Position numbers and translations under genes: made by a program. A model generated the notes under the pieces. The model saw only the letters and a list, made by a program, of their open reading frames with translations. It was not told the origin of the DNA and did not search any database. A stretch of DNA of 13,370 bases, from positions 1-13,370 of the forward strand of contig CAJOCV010000115.1 in assembly GCA_905233785.1 (NCBI GenBank). The letters run 5' to 3'. Origin of the DNA: an uncultured Oscillospiraceae bacterium. Its GTDB lineage: Bacteria; Bacillota; Clostridia; Oscillospirales; Oscillospiraceae. This document shows positions 1 to 5,984 of the stretch, in pieces (position 1 is the stretch's first letter; each line of letters starts with the position of its first letter).

Positions 1-9
1 GTTTGTAAA

Positions 10-135
10 TTAACCCTGCGGGTTTTGACCCTGAGCACCGGGATCAGCATCGAGGTCGATAGGATTGCTTGTCGTCAGCACATCGCTGCCGCAATAGATG
101 ATTGCAACTTCAGGCTTTACAAAATATTGTTTCAT
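10..135 (-). CDS. Small conserved-looking peptide, 41 aa, function unknown
   Basis: A 41-codon frame begins at the ATG complementary to 133-135, 25 bp after the stop of the upstream surface-protein gene, and ends with TAA at 10-12. An AAAGGA stretch lies about 11 nt before the ATG, which is usable but rather far. The peptide reads MKQYFVKPEVAIIYCGSDVL and then a TTSNP turn, followed by an Asp/Gly/Gln/Pro-rich polar tail. It has no signal peptide or membrane segment and a single Cys at residue 15. From memory, short peptides with a K-x-Y-x-x-P start and a D-V-[LI]-T-T-S motif are frequent hypothetical proteins in gut Clostridia; I cannot verify this here. Being last in a run of exported proteins, it may be a cytoplasmic peptide or a precursor. 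A longer frame reading through from 342 overlaps the 171-aa gene and is not the likely start. No function is assigned. Confidence 0.6.
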   Translation of the reverse strand: MKQYFVKPEVAIIYCGSDVLTTSNPIDLDADPGAQGQNPQG

Positions 136-160
136 TCCAGTTTTTTTCCTTTCTTCGGAG

Positions 161-676
161 TTAGTTAAACACAGCCGCTGCCGCAGCGCCATACGCCTTG
201 ACATCTTGTGCCAGCTTATAATATGCTGTGCCTCTATCGTATCTAGCAAGCAGGGAGTCCTCAAAAGCATTAACTGTGATAGAGTAGACATTAGCGCTGC
301 ACTCCTCAAGCACAGCATCGGTAATAGTTTTTGCGTTGACATTTTTATTCAGATAGAGCGGGGTCTCGCTGCCGTCGGCCTTGAGAACCTTCACCGTGCA
401 GGCCGCGTCCATCTTGTTCGGGAACACGCCAAAGCTCACATAGTACCAGGATGACGGGGTGCCCTCTACATAGTGACGCCCGCAGTAGAAGCCGTTGGTC
501 GCAACACCAATACGCATAGCGCTCTCACTGTAAGCGCCAACTCTGTTCAAATCAATTTCGTAGCTGTTTCCGTTATAGCTGAGCTGCAGCTTGCCGTTCT
601 GTGCGTAATCCGTGCTGCTCGTATCGCCGGTAAGATAAAGCTGATAGTTCAGGAACAGGTTAGTCTGCAGGTTCAT
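161..676 (-). CDS. Surface-protein C-terminal domain, 171 aa (possible frameshifted 3' part of the upstream gene)
   Basis: The ATG at 676 overlaps the stop of the preceding gene in an ATGA. There is no Shine-Dalgarno sequence in front of it (the upstream bases are ACCGCACCTAC), so translation would need reinitiation or a frameshift. The protein has no signal peptide of its own. It starts MNLQTNLFLNYQLYL and ends with an Ala-rich helix, KLAQDVKAYGAAAAAVF. Between them are beta-type segments and a VKVLKADGSETPLYLN strand pair. The layout resembles a C-terminal module I remember from large secreted Clostridia proteins: a strand with D-x-D/A-D-G, a helix, then AxxxYGAAAQxYF. That module is normally fused to a long exported protein, which makes a disrupted single gene plausible. 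The same frame is open for about ten codons upstream of the ATG (GNSVYRTY) before a TAA. Biochemical role unknown. Confidence 0.6.
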   Translation of the reverse strand: MNLQTNLFLNYQLYLTGDTSSTDYAQNGKLQLSYNGNSYEIDLNRVGAYSESAMRIGVATNGFYCGRHYVEGTPSSWYYVSFGVFPNKMDAACTVKVLKADGSETPLYLNKNVNAKTITDAVLEECSANVYSITVNAFEDSLLARYDRGTAYYKLAQDVKAYGAAAAAVFN

Positions 677-2070
677 GTAGGTGCGGTAGACGGAGTTACC
701 GCTTTATTGTTGCTCACGGTTGGGACAGTGCCGTCATTCGCACTTATTAGCAGCCAGCTGAAGCGATTGAGCTCAACAGTGATCGTGCTATTTACGGGCT
801 TCTGTTCTGTAAAGGTATCTAACAACTCGCCGTCCGCCGTGTAGTGGTAGACGGTATAAGTCTTGCTTTCATCAAGCCCGGTGAGCGAGACGGGGAATTT
901 TGCCCCGGAGGCAAGCTCAGTATTGGGGACGGTGTAGCTGATCTCACCTGTCGGCGAGCCGTTTACGTTATACTTGATATAAAGTTCGGGATGTACCTCA
1001 TAAGCGAAGCTGCGATTGCCGACTTTGCTGCTGACCGTTTCCGGCACAGGTTGTTCTTTACTTTCGGCCGTTTTCTTGAGATAAAGCGTTGTGAACTGAC
1101 TGGCAATATCCAAAACCGAAATATTGTTTTCGGAAACGGCTTTCGCCATTGCCGCGGCAACATTAATATAAGCAGAGCATTTTTCACTGACACCAGGTAC
1201 TATGTTAATATCCGGGTCTGGAAGCGCTCTCGTGTTTGTTCCATCGGTCAGCACATAGGCCTTCTGGGTGGTACCATCTTTTGTGATGCTTACTTCCTTC
1301 GCGGTTACATTGCCGCTTTTCGCAACTTCTGATACCGTAACCGTGCTGCCCGAGGAAATAACAACACCGCCAAGCGTTTTGTCGGCGGGAATCGTAAAAG
1401 TAGTTGCAGTCGTTGTATTATCGTCAGCAATAGCCGCTTCTACAGAATCAAAAGTTTCAGTTTTCCCGTCTGTTGTAGCAGAGATACTTGCAGGCTCCTG
1501 TGATAGCTCTGTGTTAAGACGATATACAGTAATCCTTGCTTTGAAGTTAACTTCCTCATTGACTTGGTTCACGTTGAGATTAAGCGTCGGTAAGCTACCT
1601 TCATCTTCTAATCCAGGGATCACATTTTCTTCACCCCACTCCGGATCCGAAACCAGGTCGGGAAAGCTAAAATACCATTCGTTTCCCTCAATATTAAAGT
1701 CAACATAAAAATATAGATTTTTATGAAGCGAATAACCATCGGGAATGCTTTCAGTATCAAGCAATTCGATTTTCAAAATATCGTCTTTTTTCAAACCATG
1801 CAAAGCTACATTTAAATAGTAGCTGTCTGGCCAAGAGCCTCCCTTTTTGGTTGGAGCCCAGCAATTATCCTCTCCCTGAGGAGCTTCGCCGCCAACGTTG
1901 CCTTTTGTCAGTATTGTTCCATAAACTCCATAATTGGATGTCGCCGTTACGACGATTGGCGTACGCCCGCTTAGATCAGGTGCACCATCCGCCGAAGCCA
2001 CCGCGGAGAGCGAGAACAGCATAACAAGCGCAAGCAGCAATCCGATGACATATTTTCCTGTTCTTCCCAT
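673..2070 (-). CDS. Exported multi-domain surface protein, 465 aa
   Basis: The start is fixed by AAGGAGG seven nt before the ATG. Residues 1-27 form a Gram-positive signal peptide with a hydrophobic core (VIGLLLALVMLFSLSAVA) and likely cleavage after ASA. The mature protein is rich in Thr, Ser, Asp and beta-forming residues. Residues about 195-245 carry a TDGKTETFDSVEAAIAD segment followed by a TxTxFTIPADKTL stretch, a layout I associate with repeat-like surface modules in gut Firmicutes. Residues about 365-445 form a beta-sandwich-like unit ending in TVELNRFSWLLIS, similar to a common domain with a DRFSTYAL-type end. There is no LPxTG motif, dockerin or transmembrane anchor. It sits 15 bp behind the beta-helix gene and overlaps the 171-aa gene by ATGA. 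It may be the front part of one protein of about 640 aa. Function unknown; probably cell-envelope or extracellular. Confidence 0.75.
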   Translation of the reverse strand: MGRTGKYVIGLLLALVMLFSLSAVASADGAPDLSGRTPIVVTATSNYGVYGTILTKGNVGGEAPQGEDNCWAPTKKGGSWPDSYYLNVALHGLKKDDILKIELLDTESIPDGYSLHKNLYFYVDFNIEGNEWYFSFPDLVSDPEWGEENVIPGLEDEGSLPTLNLNVNQVNEEVNFKARITVYRLNTELSQEPASISATTDGKTETFDSVEAAIADDNTTTATTFTIPADKTLGGVVISSGSTVTVSEVAKSGNVTAKEVSITKDGTTQKAYVLTDGTNTRALPDPDINIVPGVSEKCSAYINVAAAMAKAVSENNISVLDIASQFTTLYLKKTAESKEQPVPETVSSKVGNRSFAYEVHPELYIKYNVNGSPTGEISYTVPNTELASGAKFPVSLTGLDESKTYTVYHYTADGELLDTFTEQKPVNSTITVELNRFSWLLISANDGTVPTVSNNKAVTPSTAPT

Positions 2071-2085
2071 ATAGAAGCCTCCTTA

Positions 2086-3147
2086 TCAAGCGCTCAGCAA
2101 ACCGCTCAGCGTCGTAATATATCCGTTCAGCGTATTGACCTGGCTGGGTTTTGCCCCGCTTTTCGCATCCTCGAGCAGGGCGATCAGGCCGCTGATCGTA
2201 GTCTGCGAGAAATCGGAAGAATGCGCGGAGACGTCGCTGACCATCGTTGCAATCGTAGAGCCCGCGCCGATGTTTTCGCGGACAACCTTCCGGAACTCGT
2301 TGATATTGGACTCATAGGACGCAGGCTGATCGTTGAGCTGGTACTCATACATATCGACCAGGTGCTTGGTCGTCGTGGTGACATTTACGATCGGGTAACC
2401 CAGGAAGCTTCTCTGCAGATTGTAATGATACGGCGCGGAAATCAAAACCGTCCCGTTGGAGCCCTTCTGAAGGAACGCGTTGATCGCGCCGCTTGTCATC
2501 GTAAACGAGCCGTTTTCCACATCCACATCGGCGAACACATTCCAGTTTGTCGCGTTGGGAATGGCTTTGCCCAGACCCTCGCAGTAGAAGTTACTCGCCG
2601 TCACAGTGGCGGAGGAAGAGCTGGTGCCAACAGTGAGAAGCGTTCTCATGGAGCCCGCGATGCTCACATTGCTAAAGCTGGCGGAGCCGCTGTTGACGCG
2701 CACAACAGAAAACTCGGTTTCCGCATTGTTGTACTGGGGTACCAGCATTCTGCCATAGTTGCCGCCGTCAAAGCTGATACCGCTCACGGTGACGTTGCTC
2801 GCCGCGATGGTCAGCAGCGCCTTGCGGTTCGTGGTGGAGCCGCCGGCATAGCTGCCGCTGGTGATAAAGGACGTCTGATCCATGCCCGCGCCCTGCAGCG
2901 TGATTCCGTTTACGGCAATGGTCTGTCTGCCGTTAAAGGCAAAAGTGCCCGCGCTGAGAACGATCTTGCCATTCTCGCCCGCCGCCGTGGCCGCGGCGTC
3001 GATGGTGCTGTAGGTGCCCTTGTTGACATTTGCCGCGTCATAGGCCGTGATGGTCGGCGTCCCCTCGTCCGCGGCCGCGAAAACCGGGAACAGGGACAGG
3101 CACATCGTCAGCACCAGCGCGAAGGCCAAAAGCTTTTTGATCTTCAT
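2086..3147 (-). CDS. Secreted beta-helix (pectin-lyase-fold-like) protein, 353 aa
   Basis: The ATG at 3147 follows a GGAAAGGAAGGA ribosome site. Residues 1-26 are a signal peptide (KKLLAFALVLTMCLSLFPVFA, then AAD). The mature N-terminus, with TYSTIDAAATAAGENGKIV, VLSAGTF, then ITLQGAG, is the usual entry of right-handed parallel beta-helix proteins. Short coils follow, such as LLTIAASNVTVSGISFDGGN and SFSNVSIAGS, spaced like beta-helix rungs up to about residue 235. The last 110 residues switch to helical sequence without a recognisable anchor. I see no convincing pectate-lyase or pectinesterase catalytic set, so binding or adhesion is as likely as polysaccharide cleavage. It is the first gene of the minus-strand operon, and the next gene's ribosome site lies just behind its stop. 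Confidence 0.8.
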   Translation of the reverse strand: MKIKKLLAFALVLTMCLSLFPVFAAADEGTPTITAYDAANVNKGTYSTIDAAATAAGENGKIVLSAGTFAFNGRQTIAVNGITLQGAGMDQTSFITSGSYAGGSTTNRKALLTIAASNVTVSGISFDGGNYGRMLVPQYNNAETEFSVVRVNSGSASFSNVSIAGSMRTLLTVGTSSSSATVTASNFYCEGLGKAIPNATNWNVFADVDVENGSFTMTSGAINAFLQKGSNGTVLISAPYHYNLQRSFLGYPIVNVTTTTKHLVDMYEYQLNDQPASYESNINEFRKVVRENIGAGSTIATMVSDVSAHSSDFSQTTISGLIALLEDAKSGAKPSQVNTLNGYITTLSGLLSA

Positions 3148-3213
3148 TTGTGTTCCTTCCTTTCCTAAACTTTGGGATTGCTTGCCGGACCGGCGCCCGG
3201 CGGTTTTATGCTC

Positions 3214-3285
3214 GCAGGGGCGACCCTCGCGGTCGCCCGCCGTCCCCGCAGCATGTTCACGGGCGACCGCAAGGGTCGCCCCTAC
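3214..3285. repeat. Paired-hairpin inverted repeat (REP/BIME-like)
   Basis: Two 26-bp arms (3214-3239 and 3260-3285) are reverse complements with two mismatches. Each arm is itself a hairpin, GGGCGACC facing GGTCGCCC around a 5-nt loop. The 20-bp spacer has no coding value. From memory, GGGCGACC/GGTCGCCC palindromes are abundant between genes in gut Clostridia. It could be a dispersed REP-type element, an RNA-level structure in the surface-operon leader, or both. Confidence 0.75.
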
Positions 3286-3537
3286 ACACGACAGAGTCGG
3301 CAGAGATCCTCTTGTCCGCCCTTCCTGCTACCACCTCCGCGATTTTCCGCGCGGGCGAAAAGCCGCCATGCTTCAGCAGCTACGCGTCTGCTGCCGATCA
3401 CACAGCAGCCCCCTTTTCGCCGCTCTTCCTGTTCCTCTATTTCAACAGACGGTGGCAATCCGTCTGAATGAAACTTTGTAAAAATAAAGAATAAAACTAA
3501 AGTACAAATAATGATTAATGATAATGCTGCTCATAAA

Positions 3538-3566
3538 TATATAACTCTATTATTCGGATTTGTCAA
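3538..3566 (-). promoter_or_regulatory. Sigma-A promoter for the surface-protein operon
   Basis: Read on the minus strand, TTGACA (3566-3561, a perfect -35) is followed by exactly 17 bp and TATATA (3543-3538). Transcription would start near 3531, leaving about 385 nt of leader before the beta-helix gene. No better promoter is visible closer to that gene. The unusual leader length is the main doubt. Confidence 0.6.
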
Positions 3567-3609
3567 GCGTTTCCCGGATAGGAGGAAAAAATCAGAAAAG
3601 TTTTATAAA

Positions 3610-3659
3610 AACTATTGCATTTATGTCGAATTTCATATATACTAAGACCAATAATAGTT
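3610..3659. promoter_or_regulatory. Candidate operator: inverted AACTATT/AATAGTT flanking the BlaI promoter
   Basis: AACTATT at 3610-3616 and AATAGTT at 3653-3659 are perfect inverted copies bracketing the promoter of the repressor gene. The left copy overlaps the -35 and the right copy lies just after the expected start point. A further related sequence, CTATTATTCGG, sits at 3547-3557 between the -10 and -35 of the opposing promoter. BlaI/MecI-family repressors bind dyads of short half-sites in their own promoter region. The half-site here is not the textbook TACA/TGTA, and the 36-bp spacing is wide, so this is a candidate only. Confidence 0.3.
3615..3643 (+). promoter_or_regulatory. Sigma-A promoter for the BlaI-M56-peptide operon
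   Basis: TTGCAT (3615-3620), a 17-bp spacer and TATACT (3638-3643) form a good sigma-A promoter. The start point would be near 3650, giving a short leader of about 33 nt with GAGGAGG before the BlaI ATG. It points away from the minus-strand promoter, and the two -35 boxes are about 50 bp apart. Confidence 0.65.
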
Positions 3660-3682
3660 CCCCTTCTGCAGAGGAGGCTTCT

Positions 3683-4060
3683 ATGTTACTCACAAAAAGC
3701 GAATTGGAAATCATGAACGTCCTGTGGCGCGCAGAGCGCCCGCTTTCCCGTGCGGAAATCCTCGCGCTGTCCACAGAAAAAACCTGGAAGAACAACTCGA
3801 TCCACATCCTGCTCAACGGGATGCTGAAAAAGGAGGCGATTGTGGAGGACGGCTTTGCTCGCAGCGGCAAAGTCTGGGGAAGATTGTACGCACCCAATGT
3901 TTCCATTGCAGAGTATTACGACGAAAACCTGTTCTCACAGACCAGCCTGAAGGAATTTCCACTGATCTTTTCCGCAATGATCAACCAGGCGGACATCACG
4001 CTGGACATTATTGACGAGCTGGAACGGCTCTTGCAGAAACGCAGACAGGAATTGAGCTGA
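3683..4060 (+). CDS. BlaI/MecI/CopY-family transcriptional repressor, 125 aa
   Basis: The start at 3683 is chosen because GAGGAGG lies six nt upstream and because residue 1 then begins the family's usual opening (LTKSELEIMNVLW). The in-frame upstream extension to 3560 would cover the promoter. Length matches the family (about 120-130 aa). Residues 1-72 are the winged-helix domain: the first helix with E-x-x-I-M-x-V-L-W, LSRAEILALS as the second, and SIHILLNGMLKKEAI as the recognition helix and wing entry. Residues 75-125 form the helical dimerisation part with an EYYDENLF stretch. In known systems this repressor is inactivated by proteolysis after the membrane partner senses a signal. Its partner follows after 6 bp. 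The target is probably its own operon and perhaps the divergent surface operon (inference). Confidence 0.9.
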   Translation: MLLTKSELEIMNVLWRAERPLSRAEILALSTEKTWKNNSIHILLNGMLKKEAIVEDGFARSGKVWGRLYAPNVSIAEYYDENLFSQTSLKEFPLIFSAMINQADITLDIIDELERLLQKRRQELS

Positions 4061-4066
4061 GCGAAT

Positions 4067-5203
4067 ATGGGCATAAGCATCTACTCTGTTATCGTCTCGA
4101 CAGTCATTTATAACATCTGCTTGATTGCCATCACGCTGCTGCGGCGCAAGGGCTTGATCCACGCGAAGTATGTTTCGGGGCTGATCCTTTTTATGACGCT
4201 GCTGGCCGCGCTTCGGATGATCATTCCGCTGGATCTGGACCAGGCGCTGGTGCTTCGCTCGTTGCTGCTCCTTCCTGTCCTGAAGCGCGCTTTCACCGAG
4301 CCGCTGTGGGGGTCTGTCAGCGTTGGGCGGCTGATTCTCATGGCTTGGGGCGCGGGGGCGCTGTTCTTTGCCACACGGGATCTTGTAACACAACTGCGCT
4401 TCCATCTGGAAATGCGGCGGATGCTCCCGGTTCGGGAGGAACGGGTCGAGCGCATCGCCGCGGAATACCCCGGGCGCTACCGTATCAAGGTCTCGCCGGG
4501 AATCTCGCTCCCCTTCGTCGAGGGACTGTTTATGCCCACAATCTATCTGCCGGCGATCACGCTGAGCGATGAGGATTGGCGCAACATCTTTCGCCATGAA
4601 ACGCAGCATATCCGCTCGCACGATGAGTGGAAAAAGCTGATCTTCCGTCTCATGCGCTCTCTCTTCTGGTGGAACCCGCTGGCGCGCACGTCGGAGGAGG
4701 ATATCAGCCTTCTTATCGAGCTGCAGTGTGACGATCGAGTGGTCGGAAGCGGGGATTTCGCTCGTCAGGAGAGCTATCTGCGCACCATGATGACGCTGAT
4801 GCGGAGGCATATCGGCACAAAGGAGCCGATTTTGGCAAGCCCCATGATCGCCCGTCAGACACAGATGGAGCTCCGCTTCGCGGCGCTGCTCGCGCCGGCA
4901 CCGAAGCACGGCAAGCTGCTGCAGCGCTGGGGACGCCCGCTGCTGCTCGCGCTGTTTCTCGCGTCGTACTTTGTGATCTGGCAGCCGGCGGGATTTCCCG
5001 CCGAGCAGGACATCCTTGACGCGCCGCCCGGCTTCGTGGCCGTTGATATTACGCCGGATGTTACCAATACGGAAAACAGCTTTATCCTCTACAAGGATGG
5101 AGAATACAAATTGTACATAGACGGAGAATATGTTTGCTGTTTGGATGACCAGTTTCTGGATTCTCCGGATTTTAAGCACATACCCGTTATCAAAGGAGAA
5201 TGA
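4067..5203 (+). CDS. M56-family (BlaR1/MecR1-like) membrane metalloprotease without a penicillin-binding domain, 378 aa
   Basis: It follows the repressor by 6 bp with only a weak ribosome site, so translation is probably coupled. The N-terminal membrane segments lie at about residues 5-25, 36-54 and 87-103. The cytoplasmic zinc-protease domain has HETQH (177-181) inside RHETQHIRSHDEW, and the third-ligand region ELQCDD (218-223) matches the family's E-x-x-CD motif. A fourth membrane segment (about 291-305) follows. In BlaR1/MecR1 the outside domain is about 250 residues of beta-lactam-binding fold. Here only about 73 residues remain, with a repeated DGEYKLYIDGEYVCCL patch and no SxxK-type domain, so beta-lactam sensing is unlikely. 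By analogy it would cleave or trigger cleavage of the BlaI partner on an outside cue. The signal is unknown; the secreted peptide encoded next is one candidate. Confidence 0.88.
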   Translation: MGISIYSVIVSTVIYNICLIAITLLRRKGLIHAKYVSGLILFMTLLAALRMIIPLDLDQALVLRSLLLLPVLKRAFTEPLWGSVSVGRLILMAWGAGALFFATRDLVTQLRFHLEMRRMLPVREERVERIAAEYPGRYRIKVSPGISLPFVEGLFMPTIYLPAITLSDEDWRNIFRHETQHIRSHDEWKKLIFRLMRSLFWWNPLARTSEEDISLLIELQCDDRVVGSGDFARQESYLRTMMTLMRRHIGTKEPILASPMIARQTQMELRFAALLAPAPKHGKLLQRWGRPLLLALFLASYFVIWQPAGFPAEQDILDAPPGFVAVDITPDVTNTENSFILYKDGEYKLYIDGEYVCCLDDQFLDSPDFKHIPVIKGE

Positions 5204-5205
5204 AT

Positions 5206-5448
5206 ATGAAAAGAATCATCAGTCTGCTCCTCGCGCTTGTGATGTGCCTGAGCATTTCTGCGACGGCCTTCGCTGACTTCAACAGTGTACCGGATGAAAC
5301 GCCCGGCGCCGCCTCCGAAGAGCCCACCCGCGCCGAGGAGACGAAGTGGTATTACCGCATTCTGAATAATACTTACGTCCAGCGCCGTCTGTGGTCCATC
5401 ACCAATATGGTTTGGCTGACCGACTGGGAGACCATCGGTCATGTCTGA
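5206..5448 (+). CDS. Small secreted peptide, 80 aa (57 aa mature)
   Basis: AAAGGAG at 5192-5198 lies seven nt from the ATG at 5206 but only one nt from an in-frame ATG at 5200, so 5206 is preferred. The ribosome site lies inside the end of the protease gene, whose stop overlaps the alternative ATG. Residues 1-23 are a clear signal peptide (KRIISLLLALVMCLSISATAFA) with cleavage before DFN. The mature peptide begins with an acidic, Pro-rich stretch (VPDETPGAASEEPTRAEE). It ends in an aromatic segment with W-Y-Y-R and RRLWSITNMVWLTDW. It contains no cysteine in the mature part and no anchor. I recall similar short exported proteins ending in R-x-W-S-x-T-x-x-x-W-L-T-x-W in Clostridia, without known function. 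Co-expression with the M56 protease suggests a ligand, substrate or output of that system (inference). Confidence 0.78.
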   Translation: MKRIISLLLALVMCLSISATAFADFNSVPDETPGAASEEPTRAEETKWYYRILNNTYVQRRLWSITNMVWLTDWETIGHV

Positions 5449-5660
5449 TTGAAACAGCGGCTGTGAAGAGAATTCCCCGAACTCGTAGAGGCGTCTGTTA
5501 GCCGCCCGCGGATTCGCGGCATCTTCACGGCATAACCGCAGGGGCGCTTTCCCCATAAAGGGCACAATGCACGAAGCGCCCGTGTGGTACAAGCGAATAT
5601 CCCGTAAAAAACTTCGGGCGAAGACGTACAGCCAAGGTCTTCGCCCGATTTCTATGCAAC
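5449..5660. other. Non-coding, hairpin-rich intergenic DNA after the peptide gene
   Basis: No credible gene is present. Several perfect short stems are nested here. GTGAAGA (5463-5469) faces TCTTCAC (5522-5528) around CCGCG-GATT-CGCGG (5506-5519). GGGCGCTT (5542-5549) faces AAGCGCCC (5574-5581). A further stem follows at 5615-5647. This may be a remnant of dispersed repeats or an unrecognised structured RNA. I see no match to a known RNA family. Confidence 0.45.
5615..5647. terminator. Strong hairpin, candidate terminator of the BlaI-M56-peptide operon
   Basis: CGGGCGAAGAC (5615-5625) and GTCTTCGCCCG (5637-5647) form a perfect 11-bp stem with an 11-nt loop. On the plus strand it is followed by ATTTCTAT, a poor T-tract. 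On the minus strand it is followed by AAGTTTTTTA, which is better. It may work in either direction or be part of a repeat. Confidence 0.45.
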
Positions 5661-5663
5661 ATG

Positions 5664-5804
5664 TTAAGGCAACACCGCACAATACGCCTGCGGCATCTTC
5701 CGGAAAAACCGCGCCCTGATTTCGTCACTTTTTCTTGCAATACACAAAGTATTCCTGCAAAAAATCGGAATCTGCTCTTGCCGCATTATGCGGTATTGCC
5801 TTAA
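5664..5804. mobile_element. MITE-like element, copy 1 (about 141 bp)
   Basis: The ends TTAAGGCAACACCGCA (5664-5679) and TGCGGTATTGCCTTAA (5789-5804) are inverted repeats with one mismatch in 16. The first 91 bp from 5668 are identical to 11257-11347, and the last 36 bp (5765-5800) match 11362-11397 at 34 positions. The element has no transposase or credible gene. Short size, terminal inverted repeats and two nearly identical copies 5.6 kb apart fit a non-autonomous mobile element. A perfect CCGCATTATGCGG palindrome sits at the right end. Confidence 0.8.
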
Positions 5805-5889
5805 AGGTTCCGCGCGGGCGGTTGATAAGCACCGCATCGCAAAATGCCAATTGAGTACCGGTGGTAAGCAGAGGGATCCAGCAAAAGTT

Positions 5890-5926
5890 GTAACGATTCC
5901 GTCCCGTTCCGGGACTAAATCGTTAC
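5890..5926. repeat. Dispersed 37-bp palindromic repeat (GTAACGATT...AATCGTTAC)
   Basis: The left arm GTAACGATTCCGTCCCG and the right arm CGGGACTAAATCGTTAC pair at 15 of 17 positions around TTC. The reverse complement of 12416-12452 matches this sequence at about 35 of 37 bases, so the unit is dispersed at least twice in the window. It lies between the MITE and the terminator of the pentose operon. Confidence 0.75.
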
Positions 5927-5935
5927 GAGTCGTAG

Positions 5936-5984
5936 AAGAATAAAAAGGAAGAGCCGTTTTGCGCAATGAAAACGGCTCTTCCTT
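5936..5984 (-). terminator. Rho-independent terminator of the pentose operon
   Basis: AAGGAAGAGCCGTTTT (5945-5960) and its perfect 16-bp complement (5969-5984) enclose an 8-nt loop. Read on the minus strand, the stem is followed directly by TTTTTATTCTTC, a proper T-tract. It lies about 175 bp after the stop of the transketolase C-terminal gene and points the right way for it. Confidence 0.85.

Larger units (their letters stand above)
3148..3682. other. Divergent intergenic region between the surface operon and the BlaI operon (535 bp)
   Basis: No credible gene lies here. The left part (3170-3440) is GC-rich and holds the paired-hairpin repeat at 3214-3285. It also has smaller hairpins, for example the 7-bp stem CAGACGG/CCGTCTG at 3446-3466 with a 7-nt loop. 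The right part (about 3475-3660) is strikingly AT-rich and carries two divergent sigma-A promoters. If the minus-strand promoter is the real one, nearly all of the GC-rich part is transcribed as a leader of about 385 nt. A GGAGG-like sequence near 3581 has no start codon at a usable distance. Confidence 0.7.

Noticed and set aside
2221..3168. Long plus-strand open frame (315 codons) opposite the beta-helix gene
   Set aside because: It is a shadow of a clear signal-peptide protein on the other strand; the translation is rich in Arg, His and Ala without motifs.
3560..3682. 41-codon N-terminal extension of the BlaI repressor
   Set aside because: It covers the predicted promoter, lacks family similarity, and the start at 3683 has GAGGAGG.
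4067..5203. Beta-lactam receptor BlaR1/MecR1 proper, implying a resistance locus
   Set aside because: The extracellular penicillin-binding domain is missing and no beta-lactamase or PBP gene is adjacent.
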